A DNA stretch of 64,000 nt from Streptomyces sp. B3I8 (GCF_030816915.1 NZ_JAUSYN010000002.1:6089501-6153500), one strand, 5' to 3'. Positions 8,653 through 17,065 are shown, counted from the first letter of the stretch. A program made the numbers and translations. Notes: generated by a model not told the origin, from the letters alone.

Positions 8653-8823
8653 TTACCACCTATACCATCGGCCTCGGGAACCGGAGGAACTCGTACCGCG
8701 CACCAGGAATCCCAGCAGCCATACCACCAGGACGACCAGTGCGATCCACCAGAGGATTTTCACCGCGAAGCCGGCGCCGAAGAGAATGAGAGCGAGCAGT
8801 AGAACCAGCAGAATGGGAACCAT
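8653..8823 (-). CDS. Small hydrophobic membrane protein (56 aa)
   Basis: A 56-aa protein whose first 41 residues are nearly all hydrophobic, forming two membrane helices around a short FAVKILWW turn (MVPILLVLLLALILFGAG..., then WIALVVLVVWLLGFLV). It ends in a Ser/Arg/Gly tail with RWYRW. A near-perfect ribosome site AGGAGGT lies nine bases before ATG 8823, which supports expression. Small proteins with this layout are common and conserved in Streptomyces; their function is unknown. It lies convergent to the gas vesicle operon and shares its terminator hairpin. Confidence 0.82.
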   Translation of the reverse strand: MVPILLVLLLALILFGAGFAVKILWWIALVVLVVWLLGFLVRGTSSSGSRGRWYRW

Positions 8824-8865
8824 GATTGTGACCTCCTGCGATTCTTATTGCCCGGAACTCCGCGT

Positions 8866-9687
8866 TCAGACTTCCTTGCGGCCCAGAATTTCCGAGTGCA
8901 GGACGGCGAACCAGCCGTCGGGCCGGCGTCCCCACTCCCGCCACGCCTCGGACACCGACCGGAGCTGTTCCTCCGTGGCGTGACCGCCCGCCGTGGCCCG
9001 GCCGGCATACGCGGAGGCGAGGGTGCGGTCCGCCCACAGCCCGCTCCACCAGGCCCGCTCCTCCTCGGTGGCGAAGGTCCAGGTGCTCGACGTGGCGGTC
9101 ACGCCGGTGAGCCCGGCCGACAGCGCCCAGGAGTACAGCCGGCGTCCGGCGTCCGGCTCGCCCCCGTTGGCGCGCGCCACCCGGTGGTACAGATCCAGCC
9201 AGTCGTCCAGACCGGGCACGAGGGGGTACCAGGTCATCGCCGCGTAGTCGGAGTCCCGTACGGCGATGTAGCCGCCCGGCTTGGTGACCCGCAGCATCTC
9301 GCGCAGCGCCCGCACCGGATCGCCGACGTGCTGGAGCACCTGGTGCGCGTGCACCACGCAGAAGGTGTCGTCCGGATAGTCCAGGGCGTGGACGTCGGCG
9401 ACCGCGAAGTCGATGTTGGTCAGGCCGCGTCCGGCCGCCGTCGTCCGGGCCTGCTCCAGGATCTCCGCGGCGTTGTCGACGCCCGTGACATGGCCGTCGG
9501 GGACCAGTTCCGCCAGATCGGCGGTGATGGTGCCGGGACCGCAGCCGATGTCCAGGATCCTCATGTGGGGCTTCAGCGAGCCCAGGAGGTAGCCGGCCGA
9601 GTTGGCGGCGGTCCGCCAGGTGTGCGAGCGCAGCACGGACTCGTGGTGGCCGTGCGTGTAGACGGCGGTCTCCCGTGGTTTCGACAT
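8866..9687 (-). CDS. Class I SAM-dependent methyltransferase
   Basis: 273 aa from ATG 9687, with GGGGAGAG upstream. The Rossmann-fold motifs are clear: motif I ILDIGCGPGTITADLA (about residues 44-59), acidic residue VTGVDNAAEILEQA, motif II/post-II FAVADVHALDYPDDTFCVVHAHQVL, and motif III LREMLRVTKPGGYIAV. The N-terminal YTHGHHESVLRSHTWRTA matches methyltransferases of the UbiE/Methyltransf_11 type. Substrate cannot be told. Codons upstream of 9687 in the same frame are repetitive and lack a good ribosome site, so the longer start was rejected. Stands alone between two intergenic regions. Confidence 0.88.
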   Translation of the reverse strand: MSKPRETAVYTHGHHESVLRSHTWRTAANSAGYLLGSLKPHMRILDIGCGPGTITADLAELVPDGHVTGVDNAAEILEQARTTAAGRGLTNIDFAVADVHALDYPDDTFCVVHAHQVLQHVGDPVRALREMLRVTKPGGYIAVRDSDYAAMTWYPLVPGLDDWLDLYHRVARANGGEPDAGRRLYSWALSAGLTGVTATSSTWTFATEEERAWWSGLWADRTLASAYAGRATAGGHATEEQLRSVSEAWREWGRRPDGWFAVLHSEILGRKEV

Positions 9688-9893
9688 GGCGTCTTCTCTC
9701 CCCTTCGCGAGTTCACGAGGTACGGACGTACGCGTGCACGAGGTACGGACAGGACGGTCGTACGGGCGCACGGGTACGGGTACGACGGCGCACGGCCCCG
9801 CGGTACGCGACCGCGGGACCGTGCCTGACACCGTATGCCGTTCACCGCATGGTGAGACGAGTTGTCTTGCTGAATGGACAGGCCCGGAGGTCC

Positions 9894-9956
9894 GGGCGTC
9901 GGACCGTCGGACCGTCGGGGCGTCGGGGCGTCGGGGCGTCGGGGCGTCGGGTCGTC
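9894..9956. repeat. 8-bp tandem repeat array (about 8 units)
   Basis: Units of GGGGCGTC with variants GGACCGTC (two copies) and GGGTCGTC follow each other without spacers for 63 bases, ending on the stop codon of the PAP2/lipid kinase gene. The rest of the 267-bp gap (9688-9893) holds irregular ACGAGGTACGGAC-like repeats and no gene. Confidence 0.85.
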
Positions 9957-11442
9957 ACTCCAGGGGTCGGTACACCGTCAGGGCCTCCGGCTGCTTGAAC
10001 AGGGTGATCGTGCCCTCCACCTCGGTGACCTCGCCGTCGTACGCCAGCAGCGTGCACGGCGCGACCCCGTCGAGCCGCAGCCGGCGCACCCGCACCGCGG
10101 CGTGCGCGGGCGAGCGGGTGAGCGGACCGGCGACGGCCGCGGACAGCAGCCGCAGCGCGGGGCGCCGCCCGCCGTGCACGACCCGCACGTCGAGCTTCCC
10201 GTCCGCAAGGTCGTAGCGTCGGCCGGGCGCGAGGCCCATCCGGTGGTACGTGCCGTTGCCCGCGAACAGCAGCCACAGCGGGTGCGCCCGGCCCCGGATC
10301 TCGGCCTCCAGGGGGTGCCGGTCGGCGCGCAGCACCTTGCAGGCGGCCAGCAGCCCGGCCGGCCACGCGCCGATCCGGTGCGACCAGCGCTCCCGCTCGC
10401 GCACCAGCTCCGGGTAGACGCCCAGACTGAAGGTGTTGACGAAGACGCCGTCCCGCTCGGGGGTCGACCAGCGGCCCACGTCCACCCGGACGGCGTCGCC
10501 GCGCTCCAGGGCACGGGCCAGATCGCGGACGTCCTCGATGCACAGGTCCTGGGCGAAGTGGTTGAGGGTGCCGCCGGGTACGACCGCCAGCGGCAGCGCG
10601 TGGCGCACGGCGGTCTGCGCGGCGGCGTTGACCGTCCCGTCGCCGCCGCACACGCCGAGCACCTGGGCGCGGGCCGCCGCCTTCTCCAGCTCGTCCCGCA
10701 CGTCCTCCGGCTCGCACTCCACGATCTCGGCGCGCGGCAGCAGCTCGTGCAGGTCCCGTACGCGGTCCGAGCTGCCGGAGGCCCGGTTGGCGACGACGAC
10801 CAGGCCCTCGCCGGCGGGGAGCGTGGGCGCGTCCGCGTGCGGCCTGCCGGGGGCGGGGAGCTGGTCGCGGGTGGGCACCAGGCCGCGTACGGCCAGAGCG
10901 GCGCCGGCCCCGAGGGCCACGCCCGCCAGGACGTCGCTGGGGAAGTGCACCCCGGTGTACACGCGGGAGACCGCGACCGCGGTCGCCAGCGGCGCGACGG
11001 CCGCGCCCAGCCCGCGCGACTCCAGCGCCACCCCGGCGGCGAAGGCCGCGGCCGAGGCGGCGTGCCCCGAGGGGAAGGAGGTCGTGAACGGCTGCCGCTT
11101 GAGCCGCCGCGAGAGCGGCACCGGGTCCAGTACCGGCCGGGTGCGGCGGACCGACCGCTTGCCGAGGGTGTTGATGGTGGCGGAGGCGAGGGCGAGGGAG
11201 GCGAGGCCGCGGGCGGCCGCGCGACGGCCGCGGGGGGTGCGGGCGGCGGTGAGCACGGCGGCGCCGGCGAACCACAGCACACCGTGGTTCGCCGCGCGGC
11301 TCAGCGGGGGCAGGACGGCATCGGCCCCCGGCCAGTGGCGCGCGGCGACGGCCTCGAACAGGCGGCGGTCGGCGGCGAGCAGACGGTCCCGGAGGAGGTG
11401 ACGGCCCGGCGGCCGGACGGTCAGGTCGACATCTGGGGTCAT
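9955..11442 (-). CDS. PAP2 phosphatase / diacylglycerol kinase-like fusion
   Basis: 495 aa with two enzyme domains. The N-terminal half (about 1-195) is a membrane PAP2-type phosphatase with the three signature motifs: KRSVRRTRP (C1), PSGHA (C2) and SRVYTGVHFPSDV (C3), among several hydrophobic helices. The C-terminal half (about 215-495) is a DAGK/sphingosine-kinase-like catalytic domain with the glycine loop GVCGGDGTVN near 285, then VVPGGTLNHFAQDL. Together they would phosphorylate and dephosphorylate lipids at the membrane. Such fusions are known in actinobacteria; the physiological lipid is unknown. Its 3' end runs into the 8-bp tandem repeat. Confidence 0.92.
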   Translation of the reverse strand: MTPDVDLTVRPPGRHLLRDRLLAADRRLFEAVAARHWPGADAVLPPLSRAANHGVLWFAGAAVLTAARTPRGRRAAARGLASLALASATINTLGKRSVRRTRPVLDPVPLSRRLKRQPFTTSFPSGHAASAAAFAAGVALESRGLGAAVAPLATAVAVSRVYTGVHFPSDVLAGVALGAGAALAVRGLVPTRDQLPAPGRPHADAPTLPAGEGLVVVANRASGSSDRVRDLHELLPRAEIVECEPEDVRDELEKAAARAQVLGVCGGDGTVNAAAQTAVRHALPLAVVPGGTLNHFAQDLCIEDVRDLARALERGDAVRVDVGRWSTPERDGVFVNTFSLGVYPELVRERERWSHRIGAWPAGLLAACKVLRADRHPLEAEIRGRAHPLWLLFAGNGTYHRMGLAPGRRYDLADGKLDVRVVHGGRRPALRLLSAAVAGPLTRSPAHAAVRVRRLRLDGVAPCTLLAYDGEVTEVEGTITLFKQPEALTVYRPLE

Positions 11443-11523
11443 GCGGAGCGTCTACCCTGCGGGACCGCTTGTGTGTATCCGCCCGGGGCGTCGGGGGCGA
11501 GGACGCGGGAGGGCTCGGACACC

Positions 11524-11578
11524 GGTGGGTTCACCGGTGGTTCGCCGGTGGGTTCACCGGTGGTTCGCCGGTGGGTTC
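11524..11578. repeat. 23-bp tandem repeat, 2.4 copies
   Basis: Two exact 23-base units (11524-11546, 11547-11569) plus 9 bases of a third. Each unit carries CACCGGTG palindromes. It sits in the 217-bp gap between the PAP2/kinase start and the end of the baeRF gene; no gene is seen in that gap. Confidence 0.85.
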
Positions 11579-11616
11579 TTCCAAGGGTGCGGATGCGAGT
11601 GCGTCGCGGCCGGTCG

Positions 11617-11658
11617 CGCGGTTCCCCGCCCCCCTGCGCAGGAGCGCGGAGAACCGCG
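11617..11658 (-). terminator. Imperfect hairpin at end of baeRF gene
   Basis: Arms CGCGGTTC (11617-11624) and GAACCGCG (11651-11658), with further partial pairing inside. It begins directly after the stop codon of the gene at 11660-12778. It resembles the longer hairpin at 21585-21627 (shared CCCCGC...CCCCTG...AGGAGCGCG core). Confidence 0.6.
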
Positions 11659-11659
11659 T

Positions 11660-12778
11660 CTACGTCCAGCGGAGGAGCGCGCCGAGGCCGCCCACCGGTG
11701 CGTCCGCTCCGGCCGGCGGCCGGGCCGGCGTGACCGAGATCGCCGGCGCGCCCGTCGCGACGGCCGCCCGCACCAACGCGTCGTCCGCCCGGGCGGCCCA
11801 GGAACGCTGCTCACCCAGCGTCTTCAGCTCCGTCCGCCGCACCGCCACCTGGTCCGCTTCCTCGCCGACCCATACCTCCCGGTGCGCGTCCGGTCCGTCC
11901 GGCCGGACCAGCAGCTCGTCGATCCGGTGCTCCCGTGCCGCCTCGACCACCGCCGGCACGCCCTCGACGGCCGGTGCCCGCCCCTCCGCGTCCGGCGACC
12001 GCGCCGCCAGGAACCGTTCCAGGTCCTCCTCCACCCGGTGCCGCACATGCTCGGCGCGGATGCGCTCGACGTCCCCGTCCAGCAGCCGGCTGCCCGCTCC
12101 GTACGGGGCCTCCACAGTCCGCTCCCGCACCCCCTGCGGCAGCCGCTCGTGCACGCTGCGCCGCTCCCGGTCGTCATTGACGAGGATCACCAGATCGGCC
12201 CCGGCCTCCTCCCGACAGGCCGCCAGCGCCTCGGCGACCTGCGCCGCGTTGTGCTCCCAGGTGTTCTCGACCGCGAGCTGGAAGTGCCGCTCCGACCAGT
12301 CAGCCGAAGCCGTCCGGTGCAGCGGCCACTGCCGTCCGGCGACCGACCCGGCGTCCTCGCGGCCCAGCGCCCGGCGCAGCTCGAAGTCGGCGCCCTTGCG
12401 GTCGATGTACGCCACCACGCACACCGGGTCCTCCCCGGCCGTCTCCAGCAGCGGGGTCGTCCGCGGCAGCGGCGCCCAGCGGGCGCGGGAACCACCGGCC
12501 GGGCGTTCGGCCGGCGGGGGATCGAGCACCACCTCGCCGGCGCGGGCGAACAGCGCCCTGCCGTGGGGTTCGGAGGAGTGCCGCAGCTCTTCGAGGGGCG
12601 ACCGCACCGCCAGGCAGGTCGCTTCGTCCGCACCCTGGCCGGCCAGCTCCCGCGACAGGGCCCGGGCGGTCAGATGGCGCTCGTGCGCCGTCGACTCCGT
12701 GTGGCGCGAGGTGTCGACGTAGACGGACGCCCAGGGTCCGGGCTGCTCGTACAGAGGCTGCAGAAAGGCGAGATCCAT
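11660..12778 (-). CDS. baeRF-type (bacterial eRF1-like) domain protein
   Basis: 372 aa, starting at ATG 12778 (MDLAFLQPLYEQPGPWASVYVDTSRHTE). The sequence matches the baeRF2/Rv2629-like family: an N-terminal PWASVYVDTSR strand, a central DPVCVVAYIDRKGADFELR segment, an HFQLAVENTWEHNAAQVAEAL segment, a middle VILVNDDRERRSVHERLP, and the C-terminal DELLVRPDG. Such proteins resemble archaeal/eukaryotic release factor eRF1 domains and are proposed to act on stalled ribosomes or in stress and hypoxia; this is family knowledge, not shown here. Divergent from the DUF6158 gene with only 55 bp between starts, so shared control is likely. Confidence 0.78.
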   Translation of the reverse strand: MDLAFLQPLYEQPGPWASVYVDTSRHTESTAHERHLTARALSRELAGQGADEATCLAVRSPLEELRHSSEPHGRALFARAGEVVLDPPPAERPAGGSRARWAPLPRTTPLLETAGEDPVCVVAYIDRKGADFELRRALGREDAGSVAGRQWPLHRTASADWSERHFQLAVENTWEHNAAQVAEALAACREEAGADLVILVNDDRERRSVHERLPQGVRERTVEAPYGAGSRLLDGDVERIRAEHVRHRVEEDLERFLAARSPDAEGRAPAVEGVPAVVEAAREHRIDELLVRPDGPDAHREVWVGEEADQVAVRRTELKTLGEQRSWAARADDALVRAAVATGAPAISVTPARPPAGADAPVGGLGALLRWT

Positions 12779-12833
12779 GGTCTCTCCCGGTGCCGCTCGG
12801 AGGTATCGCGCCCGGAGCGGGTACCCGCACGGC

Positions 12834-13109
12834 ATGAGCGAACACGACGAGCGGGCCACCGCGACGACCGGGATCGACCCGGACCGATTCAGTGAGGACC
12901 AGCTCATGCAGGAGCTGGAGACCATCCACCGCACACGCCACGACACCCTGCTCCACGGCTCGGACGACGCGCTGCGCGCACACAACGAGCGCATGGCGCA
13001 ACTGGAGGGCGAGTACCTGCGCCGTCATCCGCGCCGACTGGTGTCGGCGGGCCGTACCCGGGAGGGCGCCCGGGAACGCGGCCACGCGGGCGGTGCGACA
13101 CCGCAGTGA
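12834..13109 (+). CDS. DUF6158 family small protein
   Basis: 91 aa from ATG 12834. Family pattern: IDPDRFSEDQLMQELETIHRTRHDTLLHGSDDALRAHNERM, then LEGEYLRRHPRR. It is hydrophilic and helical, with no membrane segment. Function is unknown. Divergent from the baeRF gene across a 55-bp gap and followed by a strong hairpin. Codons upstream in the same frame overlap the divergent promoter region and were not used. Confidence 0.8.
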   Translation: MSEHDERATATTGIDPDRFSEDQLMQELETIHRTRHDTLLHGSDDALRAHNERMAQLEGEYLRRHPRRLVSAGRTREGARERGHAGGATPQ

Positions 13110-13128
13110 ACGAAGCAGTGGACGAAAC

Positions 13129-13162
13129 GGTGGCCGGCACCGGGACTCCGGTGCCGGCCACC
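13129..13162. terminator. 15-bp perfect hairpin after DUF6158 gene
   Basis: Arms 13129-13143 and 13148-13162 pair perfectly around a GACT loop. It sits between convergent genes (DUF6158 on +, PfpI-type on -), so it probably works in both directions. Confidence 0.85.
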
Positions 13163-13182
13163 GTCGTCGGGCAGGTCCCGCG

Positions 13183-13301
13183 GTCGTTACGGTCCTGCTG
13201 TCGTTACGGTCCTGCTGTCGTTACGTTCCTTCGGCCCTTACGTTCCTTCGGCCCTTACGTTCCTTCGGCCCTTACGTTCCTGCGGCCCTTACGGTCCTAC
13301 G
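13183..13301. repeat. 17-bp tandem repeat, seven units
   Basis: Exactly 119 bases, seven consecutive 17-base units. The type unit is GCCCTTACGTTCCTTCG; the first two are GTCGTTACGGTCCTGCT, and the last (13285-13301) contains the stop codon of the PfpI-type gene. There are no spacers. The units change gradually along the array, as expected from stepwise duplication. Confidence 0.92.
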
Positions 13302-13842
13302 ACGCCCGGGCCTTCTCGAATTCCCCGAGGAACGTCTCGCAGAACGCCTTCAGGTCGTCCGGCTTGCGGCTGGTGATCAGCACGTTCGCGCCTCCGTCGC
13401 AGACCTTCACCTGCTCGTCGACCCAGGTGGCACCCGCATTGGCCAGATCGGTCCGCAGGCTCGGCCACGAGGTCAGCGTGCGGCCGGAGACGACATCGGC
13501 CTCGATCAGCGTCCAGGGGGCGTGGCAGATCGCCGCGACCGGCCGGCCCCGGTCGAAGAAGGCGCGGACGAACGCCACCGCCTTCTCGTCCATCCGCAGC
13601 GCGTCCGGGTTGGCGACGCCGCCGGGCAGCACCAGCGCGTCGAAGGACCCGGCGGACGCCTCACCGACGACCTCCCCGACGGGGAAGGTGTCCGCCTTGT
13701 CGAGGTGGTTGAACGCCTGGACCTCCCCGGACGCCGTCGACACCAGGACCGGCTCGTGCCCGGCGTCCGTCACCGCCTGCCAGGGCTCGGTCAGCTCGAC
13801 CTGCTCGACGCCCTCGGGGGCGGTCAGGAATGCGATGCGCAT
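13297..13842 (-). CDS. PfpI/DJ-1 superfamily protein (type 1 glutamine-amidotransferase-like)
   Basis: 181 aa. The DJ-1/PfpI fold is clear: RIAFLTAPEGVEQVELTEPW start, FDALVLPGGVANPDALR (about 70-86), and the nucleophile elbow AAICHAPWTLIEADVV with Cys near residue 107 followed by His. The nearby Glu of EGVEQVE completes the usual protease/chaperone-like set. Members act as deglycases, chaperones or general stress proteins; the exact activity is open. ATG 13842 has AGGAGG about 9 bases upstream. The coding region ends inside the 17-bp repeat array. Confidence 0.9.
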   Translation of the reverse strand: MRIAFLTAPEGVEQVELTEPWQAVTDAGHEPVLVSTASGEVQAFNHLDKADTFPVGEVVGEASAGSFDALVLPGGVANPDALRMDEKAVAFVRAFFDRGRPVAAICHAPWTLIEADVVSGRTLTSWPSLRTDLANAGATWVDEQVKVCDGGANVLITSRKPDDLKAFCETFLGEFEKARAS

Positions 13843-13934
13843 CGTGTTGACTCCTCCTCTTTTTCTCTGCCTGTCCGGTGTGTGTCCTCGCGGGTTCCCG
13901 CGGGTGTTCACGCCCCTCTCGGGGGCCACCGGCG

Positions 13935-14327
13935 TCAGGGCTGCCCGCCGCCCCCGGCCACCTCGACGACCGCTTCCGCGAGCGCCTGCGCGTTGGCGTA
14001 CCGGGTCTTGTGCGGCAACCGCTCCAGGGGCGCGATCAACGTGTCCGGCGCGTTGTCGTGGCGCAGCGCCCGGATCAGCTCGGCGGGGCCCGCAGGGAAG
14101 GCCGTACGGCCCAGCCGGCGGGCCAGTTCGTAGCGCACGCTCTCCAGCGAACCGGTCGTGCCGGGAGTCACCGGGCCGCCGGCGACCTCGGGGTCGTCAT
14201 CGGCGGTGGGCTCCGGGTCGTGCCATTCCTCGCTCCGCGTCGGGTGGCCGGACCGCAGCATGCCCTGCAGTTCGTGCTTCATCTCGTCGTCCCGGTGGAC
14301 GCTCAGCCTGTCGCTGCCTCGCTGCAT
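13935..14327 (-). CDS. Hypothetical protein, DUF2795-like C-terminus
   Basis: 130 aa from ATG 14327. The N-terminus (MQRGSDRLSVHRDDEMKHEL) and middle (SGHPTRSEEWHDPEPTADDDPE) are hydrophilic; the C-terminal part (about 65-125) contains LARRLGRTAFPAGPAELIRALRHDNAPDTLIAPLERLP and ANAQALAEAV, which resembles DUF2795 repeats. Function unknown. It lies 92 bases downstream of the PfpI-type gene start on the same strand, so the two could be co-transcribed, with this gene first. Confidence 0.72.
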   Translation of the reverse strand: MQRGSDRLSVHRDDEMKHELQGMLRSGHPTRSEEWHDPEPTADDDPEVAGGPVTPGTTGSLESVRYELARRLGRTAFPAGPAELIRALRHDNAPDTLIAPLERLPHKTRYANAQALAEAVVEVAGGGGQP

Positions 14328-14544
14328 GTCTGCACTCCCACTCTCGGGGCTCTCGGGGGTTGTGCCCGCGTACCCGGTGAGGCGGAGCCGACACAGTCGT
14401 ACCGGGAGCGTTCCCGACGGGTCCGTCGCCGGCCCGTCGTGCGCCGTCGGCCTGGCCCGACGCGTTTGGCGGCCGGCGTTGTGGTGACCCGGTACGGCAC
14501 TCCCCGCGCGACAGTCCCCTGGGGTCCTTCGAGGAGGACGAACC

Positions 14545-14766
14545 ATGGTGGTGCTCGCTGTGATCATCCCGCTCGTGATGCTGGGCATGCTGATGGCCCT
14601 GGACCGCTACGAGGACCTCGTGTTCCCGGCACCCGCCGCCGACCCGGCGGACGGCGCCGACGCGATCGTCCCGTCCGGTGCCTCCGGTGCCTCCGGTGCA
14701 CCCGGCGCCGTCGTGGGTACCACGGGCACCGGAGGTCCCCTCGGCACCGGTACCCGGGTGCTCTGA
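14545..14766 (+). CDS. Small membrane-anchored hypothetical protein (73 aa)
   Basis: A 73-aa protein with one N-terminal hydrophobic helix (MVVLAVIIPLVMLGMLMALDRYEDLV) followed by a low-complexity Ala/Gly/Pro/Thr tail with repeated GASGASGA-type units. GAGGAGG lies about 8 bases before ATG 14545. The layout suggests a membrane-anchored, disordered extracellular or cytosolic tail. No family function is recognised. It precedes the sigma factor gene by about 310 bp. Confidence 0.72.
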   Translation: MVVLAVIIPLVMLGMLMALDRYEDLVFPAPAADPADGADAIVPSGASGASGAPGAVVGTTGTGGPLGTGTRVL

Positions 14767-15076
14767 CCGGGCGCCGTCCCGGCAAAGCGGCGGCAACGGG
14801 GGCGGAAAGTCTGCACGGACCCAGGAAAGGGATCCGCCGCCCGCATCGGCCGGGCCACCAGGCATCCCGCCCTCGAAACGGGGTAAAGCGCGCGGAACGA
14901 ACGGTGCCGGTTGTGTTCCGCGGGGCGTTTGTCCCCGGGGCGCTCGGGCAGGCGCGGTTGCAGTGCTTCGGACAGGAGGCACGTCCGTGGGAGCGGCGGC
15001 CGTCGGCACGGGTGTGCCAGGTCCGCTCCCCGGCGGAGCGCCCATCGCACAGCACCCCCAGGGAGCCGCGAGCACC

Positions 15077-15868
15077 ATGCGTACGCAGACAAGCGCGAAA
15101 CACCATCCGCACGACGACGCCCCCGACACCGCCGCCGACTTCCGCCGTCTCGCCGCACTTCCCGACGGCCCCGAACGCGACGCGCTGCGCTCCCGCATCG
15201 TCGAGGCCTGGCTGCCCATGGCCGAACGACTCGCGGGTCGCTTCCGCAACCGGGGCGAGAGCTTCGAGGACCTGCGCCAGGTCGCCGCACTGGGCCTGGT
15301 CAAGGCAGTCGACCGGTACGAACCCGCACTCGGCAACGCCTTCGAGAGCTACGCGGTGCCCACCGTCACCGGAGAGATCAAGCGGCACTTCCGGGACCAC
15401 ATGTGGACGCTGCACGTGCCGCGGCGCGTGCAGGACCTGCGCAACCGGGTGCGGTTCGCCAGCCAGGACCTCTCCCAGACGATTTCCGGCCGACGGCCCA
15501 CCGTCGCGGAGATCGCCGAGCACGCCCACATGAGCGAGGAGGACGTGAAGGCGGGGCTGGAGGCGCTGGAAAGCTTCACCGCGCTGTCCCTGGACGCGGA
15601 GCTGCCCGGCAGCACCGACGGGTACTCGCTGAGCGACGCGCTCGGCTCGGCCGATCCCGCGCTCGACACGGTGGTGGACCGCGAGTCGGTGAAGCCGCGG
15701 CTGGCCGCCCTCCCGGAGAGAGAGCGGACCATTCTCTACATGCGGTTCTTCGGTGACATGACGCAGAGCCGGATAGCGGAGCAGCTCGGCATCTCCCAGA
15801 TGCACGTCTCCCGGCTGATCAGCCGGTGCTGTGCGCGGTTGAGGGAGCAGATACTCCGCGAGGCCTGA
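15077..15868 (+). CDS. SigB/SigF/SigG-type RNA polymerase sigma factor
   Basis: 263 aa. Regions in order: region 2 (about 50-120) with AWLPMAERLAGRFRNRGESFEDLRQVAALGLVKAVDRYEP and the core-binding helix; TGEIKRHFRDHMWTLHVPRRVQDL; region 3 (RPTVAEIAEHAHMSEEDVKAGLEAL); region 4 (ERERTILYMRFFGDMTQSRIAEQLGISQMHVSRLISRCCARLREQ), the -35-binding helix-turn-helix. This is the SigB/F/G group, which in Streptomyces serves stress and sporulation. No anti-sigma gene is adjacent; the frame is open further upstream, but ATG 15077 fits the family N-terminus and has AGGGAG before it. The 310-bp upstream gap (14767-15076) shows no other gene. Confidence 0.93.
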   Translation: MRTQTSAKHHPHDDAPDTAADFRRLAALPDGPERDALRSRIVEAWLPMAERLAGRFRNRGESFEDLRQVAALGLVKAVDRYEPALGNAFESYAVPTVTGEIKRHFRDHMWTLHVPRRVQDLRNRVRFASQDLSQTISGRRPTVAEIAEHAHMSEEDVKAGLEALESFTALSLDAELPGSTDGYSLSDALGSADPALDTVVDRESVKPRLAALPERERTILYMRFFGDMTQSRIAEQLGISQMHVSRLISRCCARLREQILREA

Positions 15869-16015
15869 CGGCCGTGCCCGGTTCACTCCGGTGGCGGTGC
15901 CCGTCGCGCCAATGGGTGACGGTCCCGGGCGAGGGCGGCGGGGCGGGGCTGTGATGGGCGTGGGGCACGGAGTCGAGTGCCGTGTCCTTCGACGTTCCGT
16001 CCGAGGAGTCCGCCC

Positions 16016-16852
16016 ATGCGCCGCCGTGCCCACCGTGTTCTCACCGCCGTCGCCCTGACCGGAGCCGCCCTGGGACTCGCCGCGCCGGGCGCGTCCGCGG
16101 CGGCCGATCCTTCCGCGCGGGTCGAGCCCCGCGAAGCCGAGCCCGGCGGCAGCGTGACGGTCACCGTGTCCTGCGACGCCGTCGGCGACACCCCGCCCGC
16201 CTCGATCGAGGCCACCTCACGCGGCTTCGAGGACGGCAGGGTGATGCTGCGGCGCGTCGACGCCACCGGCACCGCGCTGACCTACACGGGCACGGCCCGG
16301 GTCCCGGCCGACGACGCCCCCGACGTCGTACCCGATCCGGGTGATCCGGGTGATCCGGGTGATCCGGGCGGCCTCCCGGACGATCAGGCCGCGTTCCCCG
16401 CCGCCCCCGCCGCTCCGGCCGATACCGGCGATGCGACCGCTTCCCCCGGCGAGTGGTCCGTCGACGGTGCCTGTCCCGCCGCTCCCGGCGGGGCGGGGGA
16501 GCGGTGGAGCACTTCCTTCGGGGCGCCCGGGGGCGAGGGCGCCCCGGACGCGGACGCCGGCCTCACCCAGGACCCGCCCGCCGCCGTACCCAACCCCGAT
16601 CCCAACCCCGGCACCGGCAGCGGCGACGCGTCGGCCCGGCCGCGTCCCTCCGCCACGGCCCCGAGCCACTCCCCGGCCGCCCCGGCCACCGAACCGCCCT
16701 CCGCCGGAGCGCAGCACGGCGTGGAGGCCGGGCGCGGGGGCGCGTTCACCGACTCCCCGCCGGCGATGGCTGCCGGTGCCCTGCTCATGGCCGGCGCGTT
16801 CGGCGCCGCCGTCCACCGCCTGCGCCGCCGCCTCGCCCGTCCGCGCCGATGA
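16016..16852 (+). CDS. Secreted Ala/Pro-rich protein with C-terminal membrane anchor
   Basis: 278 aa from ATG 16016, with GAGGAG upstream. The signal peptide is clear (MRRRAHRVLTAVALTGAALG, cleavage about after ASAAA). An extracellular Ig-like or adhesin-type domain follows (about 35-100: REAEPGGSVTVTVSCDAVG...GTARVPADD), then a long disordered Pro/Ala/Asp-rich stalk including four GDP repeats (residues about 107-118), and a C-terminal hydrophobic helix (AMAAGALLMAGAFGAAV) with an Arg-rich end. No LPXTG-type sorting signal is seen. Likely a cell-envelope protein; function unknown. Confidence 0.82.
   Translation: MRRRAHRVLTAVALTGAALGLAAPGASAAADPSARVEPREAEPGGSVTVTVSCDAVGDTPPASIEATSRGFEDGRVMLRRVDATGTALTYTGTARVPADDAPDVVPDPGDPGDPGDPGGLPDDQAAFPAAPAAPADTGDATASPGEWSVDGACPAAPGGAGERWSTSFGAPGGEGAPDADAGLTQDPPAAVPNPDPNPGTGSGDASARPRPSATAPSHSPAAPATEPPSAGAQHGVEAGRGGAFTDSPPAMAAGALLMAGAFGAAVHRLRRRLARPRR
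16334..16369 (+). repeat. 9-bp in-frame tandem repeat, four units
   Basis: GATCCGGGT repeated four times (last unit GATCCGGGC). It encodes a short Gly-Asp-Pro repeat in the stalk of the secreted protein. The period is a multiple of three, so copy-number change would keep the frame. Confidence 0.9.
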
Positions 16853-17065
16853 CCGTGTGACGGCCGGTACCGCTGAGTCCGCCGAAACCGCCGAGCCGGG
16901 TGCGCCCGCTGAAACCGGGGACGACACCACACCCATGACACGGCGTGACCCGGGGTACTCAGAGCCCGTGGGCACCGTCGGCACCCAAGGCACCGCACGG
17001 CAACCCAGGAGGACGGCAGGGCACGCCCGGGACCCCGGGCCCGGCAGCACCGCGCGGAGGAACCC

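Noticed and set aside
13183..13301. Seven repeats as a CRISPR array.
   Set aside because: Units follow directly without unique spacers and no cas gene is near.
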